In this document: piece by piece, positions 16,160 through 25,266 of the stretch
Layout of the letters: every line of letters begins with the position of its first letter
How positions within the stretch are numbered: the stretch's first letter is position 1
From: Cyanobacteria bacterium UBA6446
GTDB taxonomy: Bacteria; Cyanobacteriota; Vampirovibrionia; Gastranaerophilales; Gastranaerophilaceae
NCBI GenBank assembly: GCA_002438405.1
Contig: DJOE01000009.1
Span: forward strand, 104,335-168,334
Reading direction: 5' to 3'
Length of the DNA: 64,000 bases
Notes under the pieces: model-generated
The model's database searches: none
Seen by the model: only the letters and a program-made list of their open reading frames with translations
What the model was told of the DNA's origin: nothing
Made by a program: the position numbers and the translations under genes

Positions 16160-17626
16160 ATGCGATTAAGCTATATATCAAGTGCATTAAGTTTAATATT
16201 GAAAGATATAGGAATAGTTACTTTTATTCCTATTTTGGTTGCTTTTTTCTATCATGAACACCATTCAATTTTACCTTTCACTACCGCAGGTTTTTTAGCT
16301 TTATTTATTGGAATGTTGCTGAAAAAAATTATTAAAACGACCTCAGCATCTGATTCTTTGAACGACATCAAACGTTCAGAAGCATTAATGGTTGTGACGT
16401 TATCTTGGTTGTCTTTTGGTTTTATAGCAGCTATTCCGTATTTGTTTTATGAATTCAGTTTTGTTGATTCTTTGTTTGAAGCTGTTTCCGGTATTACAAC
16501 AACAGGAGCTACAATTTTTCAAAACTATGCTTATCCGCATTCTTTAATTTTTTGGAGATCTTTTACTCAGTGGTTAGGCGGTATGGGGATTATCGTGTTA
16601 TTCGTAGCGATTTTGCCACAATTTGCAGTTGCCGGTCGTCAAATGTTCTTTGCAGAAACCCCTGGACCAACTGAAGATAAATTCACTCCAAGAATCAGAA
16701 ATACCGCATCTGCGTTGTGGATTGTGTATGCAGGACTAACAATAGCTTGTGCAGGGTGTTTGATGATTGCTGGCATGCACCCGTTTGATTCAATTTGTAA
16801 TGCTCTTTCAACACTTGCTGCCGGAGGTTTTTCTCCAAATGCTTTAAGTATCTTCGGATATCATTCAAATTTAATCAACTGGATTGTTATCTTTTTTATG
16901 TTTATCGCAGGTTCAAGTTTTGTGCTTCAATCACGAGTTATTACAAGAAGAAAGCTATCTTTATTTTGGAAAAGCGAAGAATTCAGGGTTTACACATCTT
17001 CAATCTTTATTCTGTCTTTGATTGTTGCATTTGTTCTATTTTTCAGACAACATTTCTCCTTTTTCCACTCCATAACAGCTTCTTTATACCAAGTTTTGTC
17101 ACTTGCAACTTCAACTGGTAGTGCAAGTGAAGATTTTTCACTTTGGACGTATGATGCAAAAGTTATTTTGTTTATTACAATGTTTATGAGTTCTTGTTCA
17201 GGTTCTGCCGGTGGTGGTTTGAAGATGACCCGTTGGATTTTGATTTTCAAATATATGAAAAATGAATTGTATAAAATTCTTCACCCAAAAGCTGTATTAT
17301 CAATAAAAATTGATAATAAGGTTGTAGCTCCTGATGTAATTAGACAAACAATATTCTTTGCCTTTTGTTTCTTTGGCTTGTGGGTGCTAACAGCAATTAT
17401 ATTAACTGTAACAGAACAAGATAGCTTGATTGGTTTAAGTTCTTCAATTTCATCTATCGGAGATATCGGACCTGCACTGGAACCGGCAATTGGTCCTATG
17501 GGTAGCTACTCACACCTCAAGGCTATTTCAAAATTTATTCTAATTCTTAATATGCTGGTTGGTCGTTTAGAAATCATTCCATTCTTAGTATTGTTCCATA
17601 AAGATTTCTGGACAGTTAAGAAATAA
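16160..17626 (+). CDS. trkH: Trk potassium uptake protein TrkH
   Basis: K+-conducting membrane subunit. 488 residues with the four-fold M1-P-M2 layout. The selectivity loops are visible: GITTTGAT (~112), STLAAGGFSPN (~220), LATSTGSASE (~318) and SSIGDIGPAL (~435). WLGGMGIIVLFVA (~133) and GSAGGGLKMTRW (~355) are family motifs. Ends 10 bp before the convergent gatD stop. Confidence 0.94.
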   Translation: MRLSYISSALSLILKDIGIVTFIPILVAFFYHEHHSILPFTTAGFLALFIGMLLKKIIKTTSASDSLNDIKRSEALMVVTLSWLSFGFIAAIPYLFYEFSFVDSLFEAVSGITTTGATIFQNYAYPHSLIFWRSFTQWLGGMGIIVLFVAILPQFAVAGRQMFFAETPGPTEDKFTPRIRNTASALWIVYAGLTIACAGCLMIAGMHPFDSICNALSTLAAGGFSPNALSIFGYHSNLINWIVIFFMFIAGSSFVLQSRVITRRKLSLFWKSEEFRVYTSSIFILSLIVAFVLFFRQHFSFFHSITASLYQVLSLATSTGSASEDFSLWTYDAKVILFITMFMSSCSGSAGGGLKMTRWILIFKYMKNELYKILHPKAVLSIKIDNKVVAPDVIRQTIFFAFCFFGLWVLTAIILTVTEQDSLIGLSSSISSIGDIGPALEPAIGPMGSYSHLKAISKFILILNMLVGRLEIIPFLVLFHKDFWTVKK

Positions 17627-17636
17627 CCTGTTAACC

Positions 17637-18371
17637 TTAATAATTCTTCCCTATCAAGGAATTGTGTGTTTCGATTTCTAATTTATCATCAAGTGGAGTT
17701 AACTTAATTTTTTCACCATAACGTTTTTCTAGCGCTAATTCAATCAAGTAATCCGCAAAATGCGGATTTTTAGGGAGTAATGAACCGTGCAAATAGGTTC
17801 CGAAAACATTCATGTATCTACCACCCTCAAAGCCGTCTTTACCGTTATTCCCATTACCAACAACTGTTTGTCCAAGAGGTTTGGTCTCACCTTGAAGATA
17901 AGTCAATCCACTGTGATTTTCAAATCCAACAAGAGTATTTGGATTTAAGAAATCTGTTTTGACTGTAACATTTCCTATAAATCGTTTTTTCCCTGCAACG
18001 GTATAAGCATCAAGTAAAGAAATTCCAAGAAGTTTGTTTTTGTCGTGAGGTTGGTAATAATGTCCAAAAAGTTGGTAACCTCCGCAAATTCCAAGAAAAA
18101 CAGCTCCCTCATTTCTTTGTCTGTGAAGTTCTGATTTGTGAGAGTATAGTTCTTCAGCGACTTCTTCTTGTTGTTTGTCTTGACCTCCGCCAATAAAGTA
18201 TAAATCGTGGTCTTTTATTCTATCTCCAACATTGATTTCTTCGAATTCAACATCAATTCCACGCCATTCACAACGTTTTTTCAAAGTTATAATATTGCCC
18301 ATATCTCCGTATAAATTCAATAATTTTGGATACAAATGAGCAATAGAAATTTTTAAATTTTTCTCTTCCAT
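17637..18371 (-). CDS. gatD: Lipid II isoglutaminyl synthase, glutaminase subunit GatD
   Basis: A CobB/CobQ-like type 1 glutamine amidotransferase that supplies ammonia to MurT for amidating the D-Glu of peptidoglycan stem peptides. 244 residues. The nucleophile Cys is in FLGICGGYQLFG (~93), an ISLLDAYT segment follows, and the catalytic His is in GTYLHGSLLPKNP (~190). The N-terminal AHLYPKLLNLYGDMGNI is typical of GatD rather than CobQ. MurT, usually adjacent, is absent here. The start has no ribosome site; an extended -10 (TGGTATAAT) ends six bases before the ATG. It could serve another amidotransferase partner, but the fit to GatD is good. Confidence 0.85.
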   Translation of the reverse strand: MEEKNLKISIAHLYPKLLNLYGDMGNIITLKKRCEWRGIDVEFEEINVGDRIKDHDLYFIGGGQDKQQEEVAEELYSHKSELHRQRNEGAVFLGICGGYQLFGHYYQPHDKNKLLGISLLDAYTVAGKKRFIGNVTVKTDFLNPNTLVGFENHSGLTYLQGETKPLGQTVVGNGNNGKDGFEGGRYMNVFGTYLHGSLLPKNPHFADYLIELALEKRYGEKIKLTPLDDKLEIETHNSLIGKNY

Positions 18372-18415
18372 AGCTAAATTATACCACAGTAAAAATTAGT
18401 GTTATAATAAAAATT
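18372..18415. promoter_or_regulatory. 44-bp divergent gatD/tatD region with two leaderless promoters
   Basis: Minus: extended -10 TGGTATAAT, box 18383 to 18378, six bases before the gatD ATG. Plus: extended -10 TGTTATAAT, box 18403-18408, seven bases before the tatD ATG. Neither gene has a Shine-Dalgarno. Both -35 positions fall inside the other promoter. Confidence 0.75.
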
Positions 18416-19189
18416 ATGAATACTATAAAAATTGTAAATACTCACTCTCACGTTAATACGTTGAAAGAATTAAGTATTGATGAAGCATTAAAAAATGCTC
18501 AAAATGAAAATATAATAACAATTGTACCCTCAACTTCAACAGAAGATATTTTTGACGTCGATAAATTTGTCAAAAATCACGAAGATGTTTATGGGTATGT
18601 TGGAATTTTCCCAGAAGAAGCAAAAACATTTACAGATAAAACTCTAAATGATATGGAAGAGATTATCAAAAATAATAAGAAAATTGTAGGAATAGGCGAA
18701 ATCGGGTTGGATTATTATTGGGATAAATCGTATAAAGACTTGCAAAAAGAGGTTTTTATAAAACAAATTGATTTCGCAAACCAAATGAATCTTCCTCTAA
18801 ATATTCACTCCAGAGAAGCTCATCTTGATACCTTGGAAATTTTAAAGAAGTACAACAAAAATTCTACTGCAATTTTACATTGTTATTCAGGAAGTGCTGA
18901 GTTTGCAAAAGTTTGTGTAAAAGAAGGTATATACATTGCACTTGGTGGGGTTGTGACATTCAAAAATGCGCACAAAACTAAAGAGGTTGCACAAACCGTA
19001 CCTTTAGAATATTTGTTATTGGAAACTGATGACCCATATCTTGCACCTGTTCCTTTTAGGGGAAAAGAAAATCAACCAATGTATGTTAAATATGTGGCTG
19101 AAGAAATTGCAAAACTTCGAGGAATTACAACAGAAGAAGTTGAAAAAATTACGACACAAAATGCGCTAAAGATTTTTGACATAAATTGA
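18416..19189 (+). CDS. tatD: TatD-family metal-dependent nuclease
   Basis: Amidohydrolase-fold phosphodiesterase of the TatD family (3'-5' exonuclease/AP endonuclease in E. coli). 257 residues, usual length. Metal ligands appear in order: NTHSHVN (His-x-His, residues 8-14), GEIGLDYYW (Glu, ~97), NIHSREAH (~128), ILHCYSGS (~152) and LLLETDDPYL (Asp, ~201), with the closing PVPFRGKENQP. The start is on a -10 box with no ribosome site. Often next to metG in other bacteria; here it is divergent from gatD. Confidence 0.9.
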   Translation: MNTIKIVNTHSHVNTLKELSIDEALKNAQNENIITIVPSTSTEDIFDVDKFVKNHEDVYGYVGIFPEEAKTFTDKTLNDMEEIIKNNKKIVGIGEIGLDYYWDKSYKDLQKEVFIKQIDFANQMNLPLNIHSREAHLDTLEILKKYNKNSTAILHCYSGSAEFAKVCVKEGIYIALGGVVTFKNAHKTKEVAQTVPLEYLLLETDDPYLAPVPFRGKENQPMYVKYVAEEIAKLRGITTEEVEKITTQNALKIFDIN

Positions 19190-19702
19190 AAAAGTAAATT
19201 TAATATTAAAAAGCCCTGAAAAGAAATGTTATAATGAAAAAAATACATGTCATTACGAGTCAAAATAATGAGCAAATAGGACATGGATTAAAACGAAGTG
19301 ACGTCGTAATCTTGAACACGGAATACTGTTGAGTCACTGAACTTTTATCAGTTATGCAGGTCGGATTTACTAATACGACATATAAAAGTTATCGTGTTGG
19401 CATAGTAATGCCAACTTACATTTGTAATTATCCCTGTGTTGTGGTTTACGACACTAGTTACTATTTTTAATTTTAACAACAAATGATTTTATACCCGTTC
19501 GTAATGACATGGAGAATAAACCCTCACCCTGACCCTCTCCCTTATACAGTAAGAGAGGGTAAAAACAACATCATTCTCTGCTCGTGCGGTTTCAGTATGA
19601 CAAAAATAGAACAATAAAATGAAAACACTTATAGACTTATACACTTATAAACCAATAGACTGTAATGAACTATTCACTTCTTTTCATTCCCTTTTCTCAA
19701 AT
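19190..19702. other. 513-bp repeat-rich gap
   Basis: Contains the candidate inverted-repeat element 19246-19511, a CCCTCACCCT-type repeat with a hairpin (19519-19560; ACCCTCTC with GAGAGGGT), and near the end copies of the ACTTATAGACTTATA repeat (19629-19657; kin at 1771, 32167 and 32428). A TGTTATAATG at 19227-19236 could be a promoter. No protein frame. Confidence 0.75.
19246..19511. mobile_element. Candidate MITE-like element with 13-bp terminal inverted repeats
   Basis: CATGTCATTACGA at 19246-19258 is exactly repeated in inverted form at 19499-19511. Between them are two sequences found elsewhere (19300-19317 and 19350-19370) and an internal hairpin TTGGCAT-AGTA-ATGCCAA near 19400. There is no transposase and no clear target duplication, so mobility is unproven; it could equally be a composite of intergenic repeats. 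Confidence 0.4.
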
Positions 19703-20125
19703 CTAATTTAACTTAACATTTTCAGGTTTAGAATTTAAGTTTAATTCAACGTATTTAAAAATATTTAGAACAATCCCCGGTTGAAAATAATAGTTGTTAT
19801 CAGCAGGTGTGATTTTTAACATTCCTTGATTTGTGTTTACATTTAATACCGTTGCAAGGAATTTTTTATTAACCGCTGTAAATAGAACATATCCGGATTT
19901 TGTTTGAATTTCGTTAATCGTAAATCTGTTTGCATTTATCGCTGCAATTGTTAAATATAGCAAAGACACATTGTCTGTATTGAAAACTTTTGTACAAGTT
20001 TCATACGGAACAGTTTGAGCGGTAATTAATGTACTTAAATTCATTTGATCCGCCGCTTTTGCAGGAATAAAAGTTCCAACAAATACCATACAAATTAGTA
20101 ATATAAATTTTACGATTCTTTCCAT
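19703..20125 (-). CDS. Small secreted protein of unknown function
   Basis: 140 residues with a signal peptide (MERIVKFILLICMVFVGTFI then PAKAADQ, cut after AKA near residue 24). The rest is beta-rich without recognised motifs, with one Cys in the mature part (in YETCTKVF). It starts inside the last 16 bases of polA on the same strand, so it is coupled to polA translation, an odd partner for an exported protein. Unknown function. Confidence 0.7.
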   Translation of the reverse strand: MERIVKFILLICMVFVGTFIPAKAADQMNLSTLITAQTVPYETCTKVFNTDNVSLLYLTIAAINANRFTINEIQTKSGYVLFTAVNKKFLATVLNVNTNQGMLKITPADNNYYFQPGIVLNIFKYVELNLNSKPENVKLN

Positions 20126-22974
20126 GATTCACCTACATTCACATCTACAAGCAATGGAACTTGTAAAGGTTGCCCTAATTCCATTGAATTTAAAACGAAT
20201 TCTTTAACTTGTTCTAACTCTGATTTTTTAACTTCTACAATAAGTTCATCGTGTACTTGCATAATCAGTTTAGAATCTAAATTATTTTCTTTCAATTTGT
20301 TTGAAAAATCTATCATTGCAAGTTTGATTAAGTCGGAGGCTGAACCTTGCATCGGCTGATTGATTGCCGCACGTTTAGCAAACTCTCTTATCATTGCATT
20401 TGGACTTGAAATCTCTTTTTCCAGATATCTTTTTCTTCCGAAAACAGTTTCGACATAACCTTGTTCTTCAACTAATGCAACCATATCTTCCATATAAGAT
20501 TTGATTTTTGGATAGGTTTCAAAATACTTGTTGATAAAAGTTTCTGCTTCTTCTGCTTTGATTCCCAATGCTTTTGCAAGTCCGTATTTACTTTGACCGT
20601 AAACAATTCCAAAATTAACAGCTTTAGACTTGTAGCGCATATCTTTGGTAACTTTTTCAATTGGCACATCAAAAACTTTTGATGCTGTTAGTGTGTGGAC
20701 ATCAACTCCAGACTTGAAAGCATTGATTAAATGTTCATCACCTGATACGTGAGCAAGTAATCTCAGTTCAATTTGAGAGTAATCAGCTGACAAAATCAAA
20801 TAATTTTCTCTATCACGTGGAACAAATGCCTTTCTAATTTTGTTTCCTTCTTCTGTCCTTATTGGAATGTTTTGCAGATTCGGGTTGGAAGATGACAATC
20901 GGCCTGTGGTTGTAACCGTTTGATTGTATGTTGTATGAATTCTATCGTCCTTTGGATCAACTAATAGTGGCAAAGCTTCTGTATAAGTGGATTTTAACTT
21001 TGTATATTTTCTATAATCCAAAATGAATTTTGCAATATCATATTCTTCTGCAAGTTGTGTCAAAACTTCTGCACTGGTTGAATTTTTAGACTTACCTCGT
21101 TTTTTACGAGCCTTTAGTTGTAATTTGTCAAATAAAATTTCTCCGACTTGTTTAGGCGAATTCAGATTAAATCCCTCACCTGCCAGATTATAGATTTTTC
21201 TCTCTAACCTGTGGGCTTTTCTATCAAATTCCTCCGTCAAATTTTGCAAATAAACTTCATCAATTGAAACTCCGATAAATTCCATATCTGCAAGCACTTT
21301 TGCCATTGGAAGTTCAATATCACGAAGAATTTTGTACTCTTTTTCATCAAGCGAATTAACCCAATATTTTGTAAGTTCAAATAGGCTTGAGATAACATCA
21401 CCTGTGTAATTCTTTACAAAATCAACATCATAGTCTGAAAATTTCATTTTTTTGTTTTCAGACACCATTGTTGGTAATATATGGTCAATTCTTTCCATGC
21501 ATTGAATATCAAAAACTGATGATGCATTTGTATCTTTGATATAACTAGCAAGCATTGTATCAAAAACAACACCGTCTAGGTTTATTCCAAATGATTTGAA
21601 AATATTATATTCAACTTTAACATCATGTGTTAGTTTTTTGATTTTAGAATTTTCAATGATTGATTTCAAATTTCCTAGGACAAACTCTAGAGATAATTGA
21701 TTTTCAAAATTGTGAGAAGTCGGGATATAAAAGGCTTCTGTTTTTTCTTCTCCCATATTGATTTTTAAAGAGTCATCAAATGAAAAATCTTTATTTATGC
21801 CAAATGCAAAACCGTAAATTGTTGAATTTAGAGCATTTTTAACATCTGCAAAAACTTTCAAAGAAATTGTTGTTGCATTTGACAATTTTTCAACCATATC
21901 ATTGAAATCTTGAGAATCAGTTACAATTTTTGCAACTGATGTAATATCTGATTTGTTAACCTCAGTTTGTACAGCTTGAGCAAACAATCCCAATTGACCG
22001 TTTGAATTGTCAGTTTTAGGTATTGCCACATTATTATTCTCATTCGTTAAAGAGATATCTGGACATGATTTATCAAAAGATTTTAAGATAAATTCAATAT
22101 TTTTTAAGAAGCTATAAAATTGCATACTTCTCAAAAATTCTGTAACTTCAGCGATATTAGGAAGCTCAATATTAGTTTTTTCAAAATCAAAAGGAACGTC
22201 GACATCTCGAACAATTGTGGCAAGATATTTGCTTAATTCTGCTTGCTCACGCCCATTTTGAATTTTTTCTTTTAGTGATTTCCCTGAAATTTTATCAACA
22301 GAATTTAAAACATTTTCAACTGTTTGAAATTCTGATAGAAGTTTAACAGCAGTTTTTTCGCCAATTCCACGAATTCCCGGAATATTATCTGATGTATCAC
22401 CACGCAAAGCCTTGTAGTCAATAACTTGGTTTGGGTAAACGCCTAATTTCTCATAAACTTTATCCCAATTATATTCAATAAGTTCACCTTTCGATGGGAT
22501 AATAACTTTAACACAACCCTCTTTATCCACAAGTTGGAATGAATCCTGATCACCTGTCAAAATCAAGACTTTATGACCGAGTTCACATGCTCTTTTAGAA
22601 ATTGTACCAATAACATCATCTGCTTCAAATCCCTCTTTTGTGTAAATTGGAATATTAAAAGCTTTTAATCCCTCATAAATCAAACCCATTTGAATACGCA
22701 TTGGATCAGGCATAGCTTCACGATTTGCCTTGTATTCAGTATATTTTTCGGTTCTAAAAGTATGGTGAGAAACATCAAAAGCAACACCAATAGCATCTGG
22801 TGATAATTTTTCGTTCTTTAACAAATCAAAAATTGCCTTGAAAAAACCATAAACAGCCCAAGTCGGAGTTCCGTCTTTAGTTTTCATATTAGTTCTTTCC
22901 AGTGCATAATATTCACGAAATGCCAAAGCATGTCCGTCAATTAAGATTAAAGTTTTTGACTCACCCATACCCAT
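20110..22974 (-). CDS. polA: DNA polymerase I
   Basis: Fills gaps and removes RNA primers. 954 residues. The 5' nuclease domain is at 1-300 (LILIDGHALAFREYYAL, EADDVIGT, TGDQDSFQLV, RGDTSDNIPGIRGIGEKTA). The 3'-5' exonuclease-like domain at ~345-560 lacks the expected D-x-E start: the corresponding stretch ISLKVFADVKNALN has no acidic pair, although FDTMLASYI remains. The polymerase domain has TTGRLSSSNPNLQNIP, motif A DYSQIELRLLAH, motif B RYKSKAVNFGIVYG and motif C MQVHDELIVE. Proofreading is therefore probably lost, as in Taq-type enzymes. GGGAG precedes the start. Confidence 0.95.
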   Translation of the reverse strand: MGMGESKTLILIDGHALAFREYYALERTNMKTKDGTPTWAVYGFFKAIFDLLKNEKLSPDAIGVAFDVSHHTFRTEKYTEYKANREAMPDPMRIQMGLIYEGLKAFNIPIYTKEGFEADDVIGTISKRACELGHKVLILTGDQDSFQLVDKEGCVKVIIPSKGELIEYNWDKVYEKLGVYPNQVIDYKALRGDTSDNIPGIRGIGEKTAVKLLSEFQTVENVLNSVDKISGKSLKEKIQNGREQAELSKYLATIVRDVDVPFDFEKTNIELPNIAEVTEFLRSMQFYSFLKNIEFILKSFDKSCPDISLTNENNNVAIPKTDNSNGQLGLFAQAVQTEVNKSDITSVAKIVTDSQDFNDMVEKLSNATTISLKVFADVKNALNSTIYGFAFGINKDFSFDDSLKINMGEEKTEAFYIPTSHNFENQLSLEFVLGNLKSIIENSKIKKLTHDVKVEYNIFKSFGINLDGVVFDTMLASYIKDTNASSVFDIQCMERIDHILPTMVSENKKMKFSDYDVDFVKNYTGDVISSLFELTKYWVNSLDEKEYKILRDIELPMAKVLADMEFIGVSIDEVYLQNLTEEFDRKAHRLERKIYNLAGEGFNLNSPKQVGEILFDKLQLKARKKRGKSKNSTSAEVLTQLAEEYDIAKFILDYRKYTKLKSTYTEALPLLVDPKDDRIHTTYNQTVTTTGRLSSSNPNLQNIPIRTEEGNKIRKAFVPRDRENYLILSADYSQIELRLLAHVSGDEHLINAFKSGVDVHTLTASKVFDVPIEKVTKDMRYKSKAVNFGIVYGQSKYGLAKALGIKAEEAETFINKYFETYPKIKSYMEDMVALVEEQGYVETVFGRKRYLEKEISSPNAMIREFAKRAAINQPMQGSASDLIKLAMIDFSNKLKENNLDSKLIMQVHDELIVEVKKSELEQVKEFVLNSMELGQPLQVPLLVDVNVGESWKES

Positions 22975-23297
22975 TCATTCTCCCTTTTATATAATTTTCG
23001 CATAAAAAAGAAGTTTTGCAAAACTAATATGAAATAATTGCTTTCAATATTTTATAAATTCCTTCGACTTTATCCCTGTCATCTTTAATTTTTATGCCTA
23101 ATTCGCTTTATTTTTGAACCAGTTATATTAGGGATAAATATTTGTATAAAGCTTGACAAATTGATCAAAAATATACAGATATGACAAAGATTAAAGAAGA
23201 TAAAGAAAAAGTTCTTGCATAAGTAATTAAACTCTAATACTAAAAAGGACGTTCAAAATAAATATTTTGAACGTCCTTTTAATTCTATATAAATCAA
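22975..23297. other. 323-bp gap between polA and clpX
   Basis: AT-rich. Beyond the clpX terminator (23245-23280) and the polA 5' region nothing was recognised. A short frame at 23180-23220 is too small to judge. Confidence 0.6.
23245..23280 (-). terminator. clpX terminator
   Basis: A 16-bp perfect inverted repeat (23245-23260 with 23265-23280), loop AAAT. On the minus strand it is followed by a TTT-rich tail. It ends the tig-clpP-clpX transcript. Confidence 0.85.
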
Positions 23298-24605
23298 TTA
23301 AGCAATGATTTCGTTTTCTTTTTCAGATTTTGTCGGAAGTTGAACAACTTCTGCATTCTTTCTGTTTTTAACCATATCAGCTGTTACAACGAATTTATCA
23401 ATGTTTTCTTTTGTTGGTACATCGTACATAACATCTAACATAATTTCTTCAACAATTGAACGCAAAGCTCTTGCACCGGTCTTACGTTTGATTGCTTCTT
23501 TTGCAATTAAATCAATTGCTTCCGGTTCAAATTCCAAATCAACACCGTCCATTTTTAATAATGCTTGATATTGTTTGATTACTGCATTTTTAGGTTCTGT
23601 TAAAATCATTTTTAGCGTTTTTTCATTCAACTGATCTAATACTGCATAAACCGGAACACGACCGATAAATTCAGGGATTAAACCGAATTTCAATAAGTCT
23701 TCAGGTTGCAATTTTTTCAATAACTTAACGGCGTTTGCTTCTCTTTCAGCTTGTGACATTGCTGCTTTTGCTCCGAAACCAACAGAATTGCTTTCTCCAG
23801 CTCTTGCATCAACAATTTTTTCCAAGCCTACAAAAGCACCACCAACGATGAACAAGATATTGCTTGTATCAATTTCGATAAACTCTTGATGAGGGTGTTT
23901 TCTGCCACCTTGAGGAGGAACATGAGCAACTGTACCCTCAATCATTTTCAACAAAGCTTGTTGAACACCTTCACCTGATACATCACGAGTGATAGAAGTG
24001 TTTTCACTCTTTCTTGAAATTTTATCGATTTCATCTATATAAATAATACCACGTTCAGCTTTAGCAGAATCAAACTCAGCATTTTGGTATAAACGAAGAA
24101 GAATATTTTCAACGTCATCACCAACGTAACCTGCTTCAGTTAATGTTGTAGCATCTGCTACGGCAAACGGAACATCAAGCATTTTTGCTAAAGTTTGAGC
24201 AAGTAGTGTCTTACCTGAACCTGTTGGACCAACTAACAAGATATTTGACTTTTGAATTTCAACTGAATCCTTGCTTTCTTTGTTGTGTTTCAATCGTTTG
24301 TAGTGATTATAAACAGCAACTGACAATACTTTTTTGGCATCATCTTGTCCAACAATATATTGATCTAAATATTCTTTTATTTCATGAGGTTTTGGAATTG
24401 GTTTTTCAGCTTTTTCAGTAGCTCCACCCTCTGCTGAACCCTCTTTTTCTTTAGATTCAAAGAATTCTTCATCTAAGATTTCATTACAAAGCTCAACACA
24501 CTCATCGCAGATGTAAACTTCCGGACCAGCGATTAATTTCTTAACTTGGTCTTGAGTTTTTCCGCAAAAAGAACATTTTAATTTGTCATCATCATGCTTT
24601 GGCAT
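23298..24605 (-). CDS. clpX: ATP-dependent Clp protease ATP-binding subunit ClpX
   Basis: Unfolds substrates and feeds them to ClpP. 435 residues. N-terminal zinc domain with C11, C14, C33, C36 (CSFCGK, ICDECVELC). AAA+ core: Walker A LLVGPTGSGKT (~125), pore loop GYVGDDVE (~156), Walker B IIYIDEIDK (~184), GVQQALLKMIEGT (~213), sensor regions PEFIGRVPVYA (~315) and KRKTGARALRSI (~376). The IGF loop is present as the FIVGGAFVGLEK neighbourhood. Start has GGAG; 27 bp from clpP. Confidence 0.96.
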   Translation of the reverse strand: MPKHDDDKLKCSFCGKTQDQVKKLIAGPEVYICDECVELCNEILDEEFFESKEKEGSAEGGATEKAEKPIPKPHEIKEYLDQYIVGQDDAKKVLSVAVYNHYKRLKHNKESKDSVEIQKSNILLVGPTGSGKTLLAQTLAKMLDVPFAVADATTLTEAGYVGDDVENILLRLYQNAEFDSAKAERGIIYIDEIDKISRKSENTSITRDVSGEGVQQALLKMIEGTVAHVPPQGGRKHPHQEFIEIDTSNILFIVGGAFVGLEKIVDARAGESNSVGFGAKAAMSQAEREANAVKLLKKLQPEDLLKFGLIPEFIGRVPVYAVLDQLNEKTLKMILTEPKNAVIKQYQALLKMDGVDLEFEPEAIDLIAKEAIKRKTGARALRSIVEEIMLDVMYDVPTKENIDKFVVTADMVKNRKNAEVVQLPTKSEKENEIIA

Positions 24606-24632
24606 TTAATAATATCTCCAATTAGCTATGTG

Positions 24633-25223
24633 TTATTTTACTACATCTCTAGAAATAACTTTATCAATCATACCGTATTCAAGAGCTTCTTGAGGAGTCA
24701 TGATATAGTCTCTATCTGTATCTTTTTCAATCTTTTTAAGAGATTGTCCGGTATTAGCAGCTAAAATATCGTTTAATGATTTTTTAATTCTGATAATTTC
24801 AGCAGCTTGGATTTCAATATCAGTAGCTTGACCTTGAGCACCACCTAAAGGTTGGTGAATAAGAACTCTTGAATGAGGAAGAGCCATTCTCTTACCTTTA
24901 GTACCAGAAGAAAGTAGGAATGCACCCATAGAAGCAGCTTGACCTAAACAAATTGTAGAAACATCTGCTCTAATGTGTTGCATTGTATCATAAATTGCAA
25001 AACCTGCTGTTACACTACCTCCCGGAGAGTTGATGTATAACATAATATCTTTTTCCGGATTTTCACTATCTAATAATAATAATTGTGCTACAACCAAATT
25101 AGCTACCATATCATCAATAGCTGTGCCTAAGAAGATGATTCTTTCTCTCAATAATCTTGAGAAGATATCGAATGATCTTTCGCCACGACTTGATTGTTCT
25201 ACAACAACAGGTACAAAACTCAT
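24633..25223 (-). CDS. clpP: ATP-dependent Clp protease proteolytic subunit
   Basis: Serine protease, tetradecameric chamber. 196 residues. Catalytic triad: Ser98 (GQAASMGAFLL), His123 (LIHQPLGG), Asp172 (DTDRDYIM). INSPGGSVTAG near 65 is the substrate-binding strand. Second gene of tig-clpP-clpX; GGGAA upstream of ATG. Confidence 0.96.
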   Translation of the reverse strand: MSFVPVVVEQSSRGERSFDIFSRLLRERIIFLGTAIDDMVANLVVAQLLLLDSENPEKDIMLYINSPGGSVTAGFAIYDTMQHIRADVSTICLGQAASMGAFLLSSGTKGKRMALPHSRVLIHQPLGGAQGQATDIEIQAAEIIRIKKSLNDILAANTGQSLKKIEKDTDRDYIMTPQEALEYGMIDKVISRDVVK

Positions 25224-25266
25224 GATTTAATTCCCTTTCTTATTTTAATATTATACTCTTATTTAG

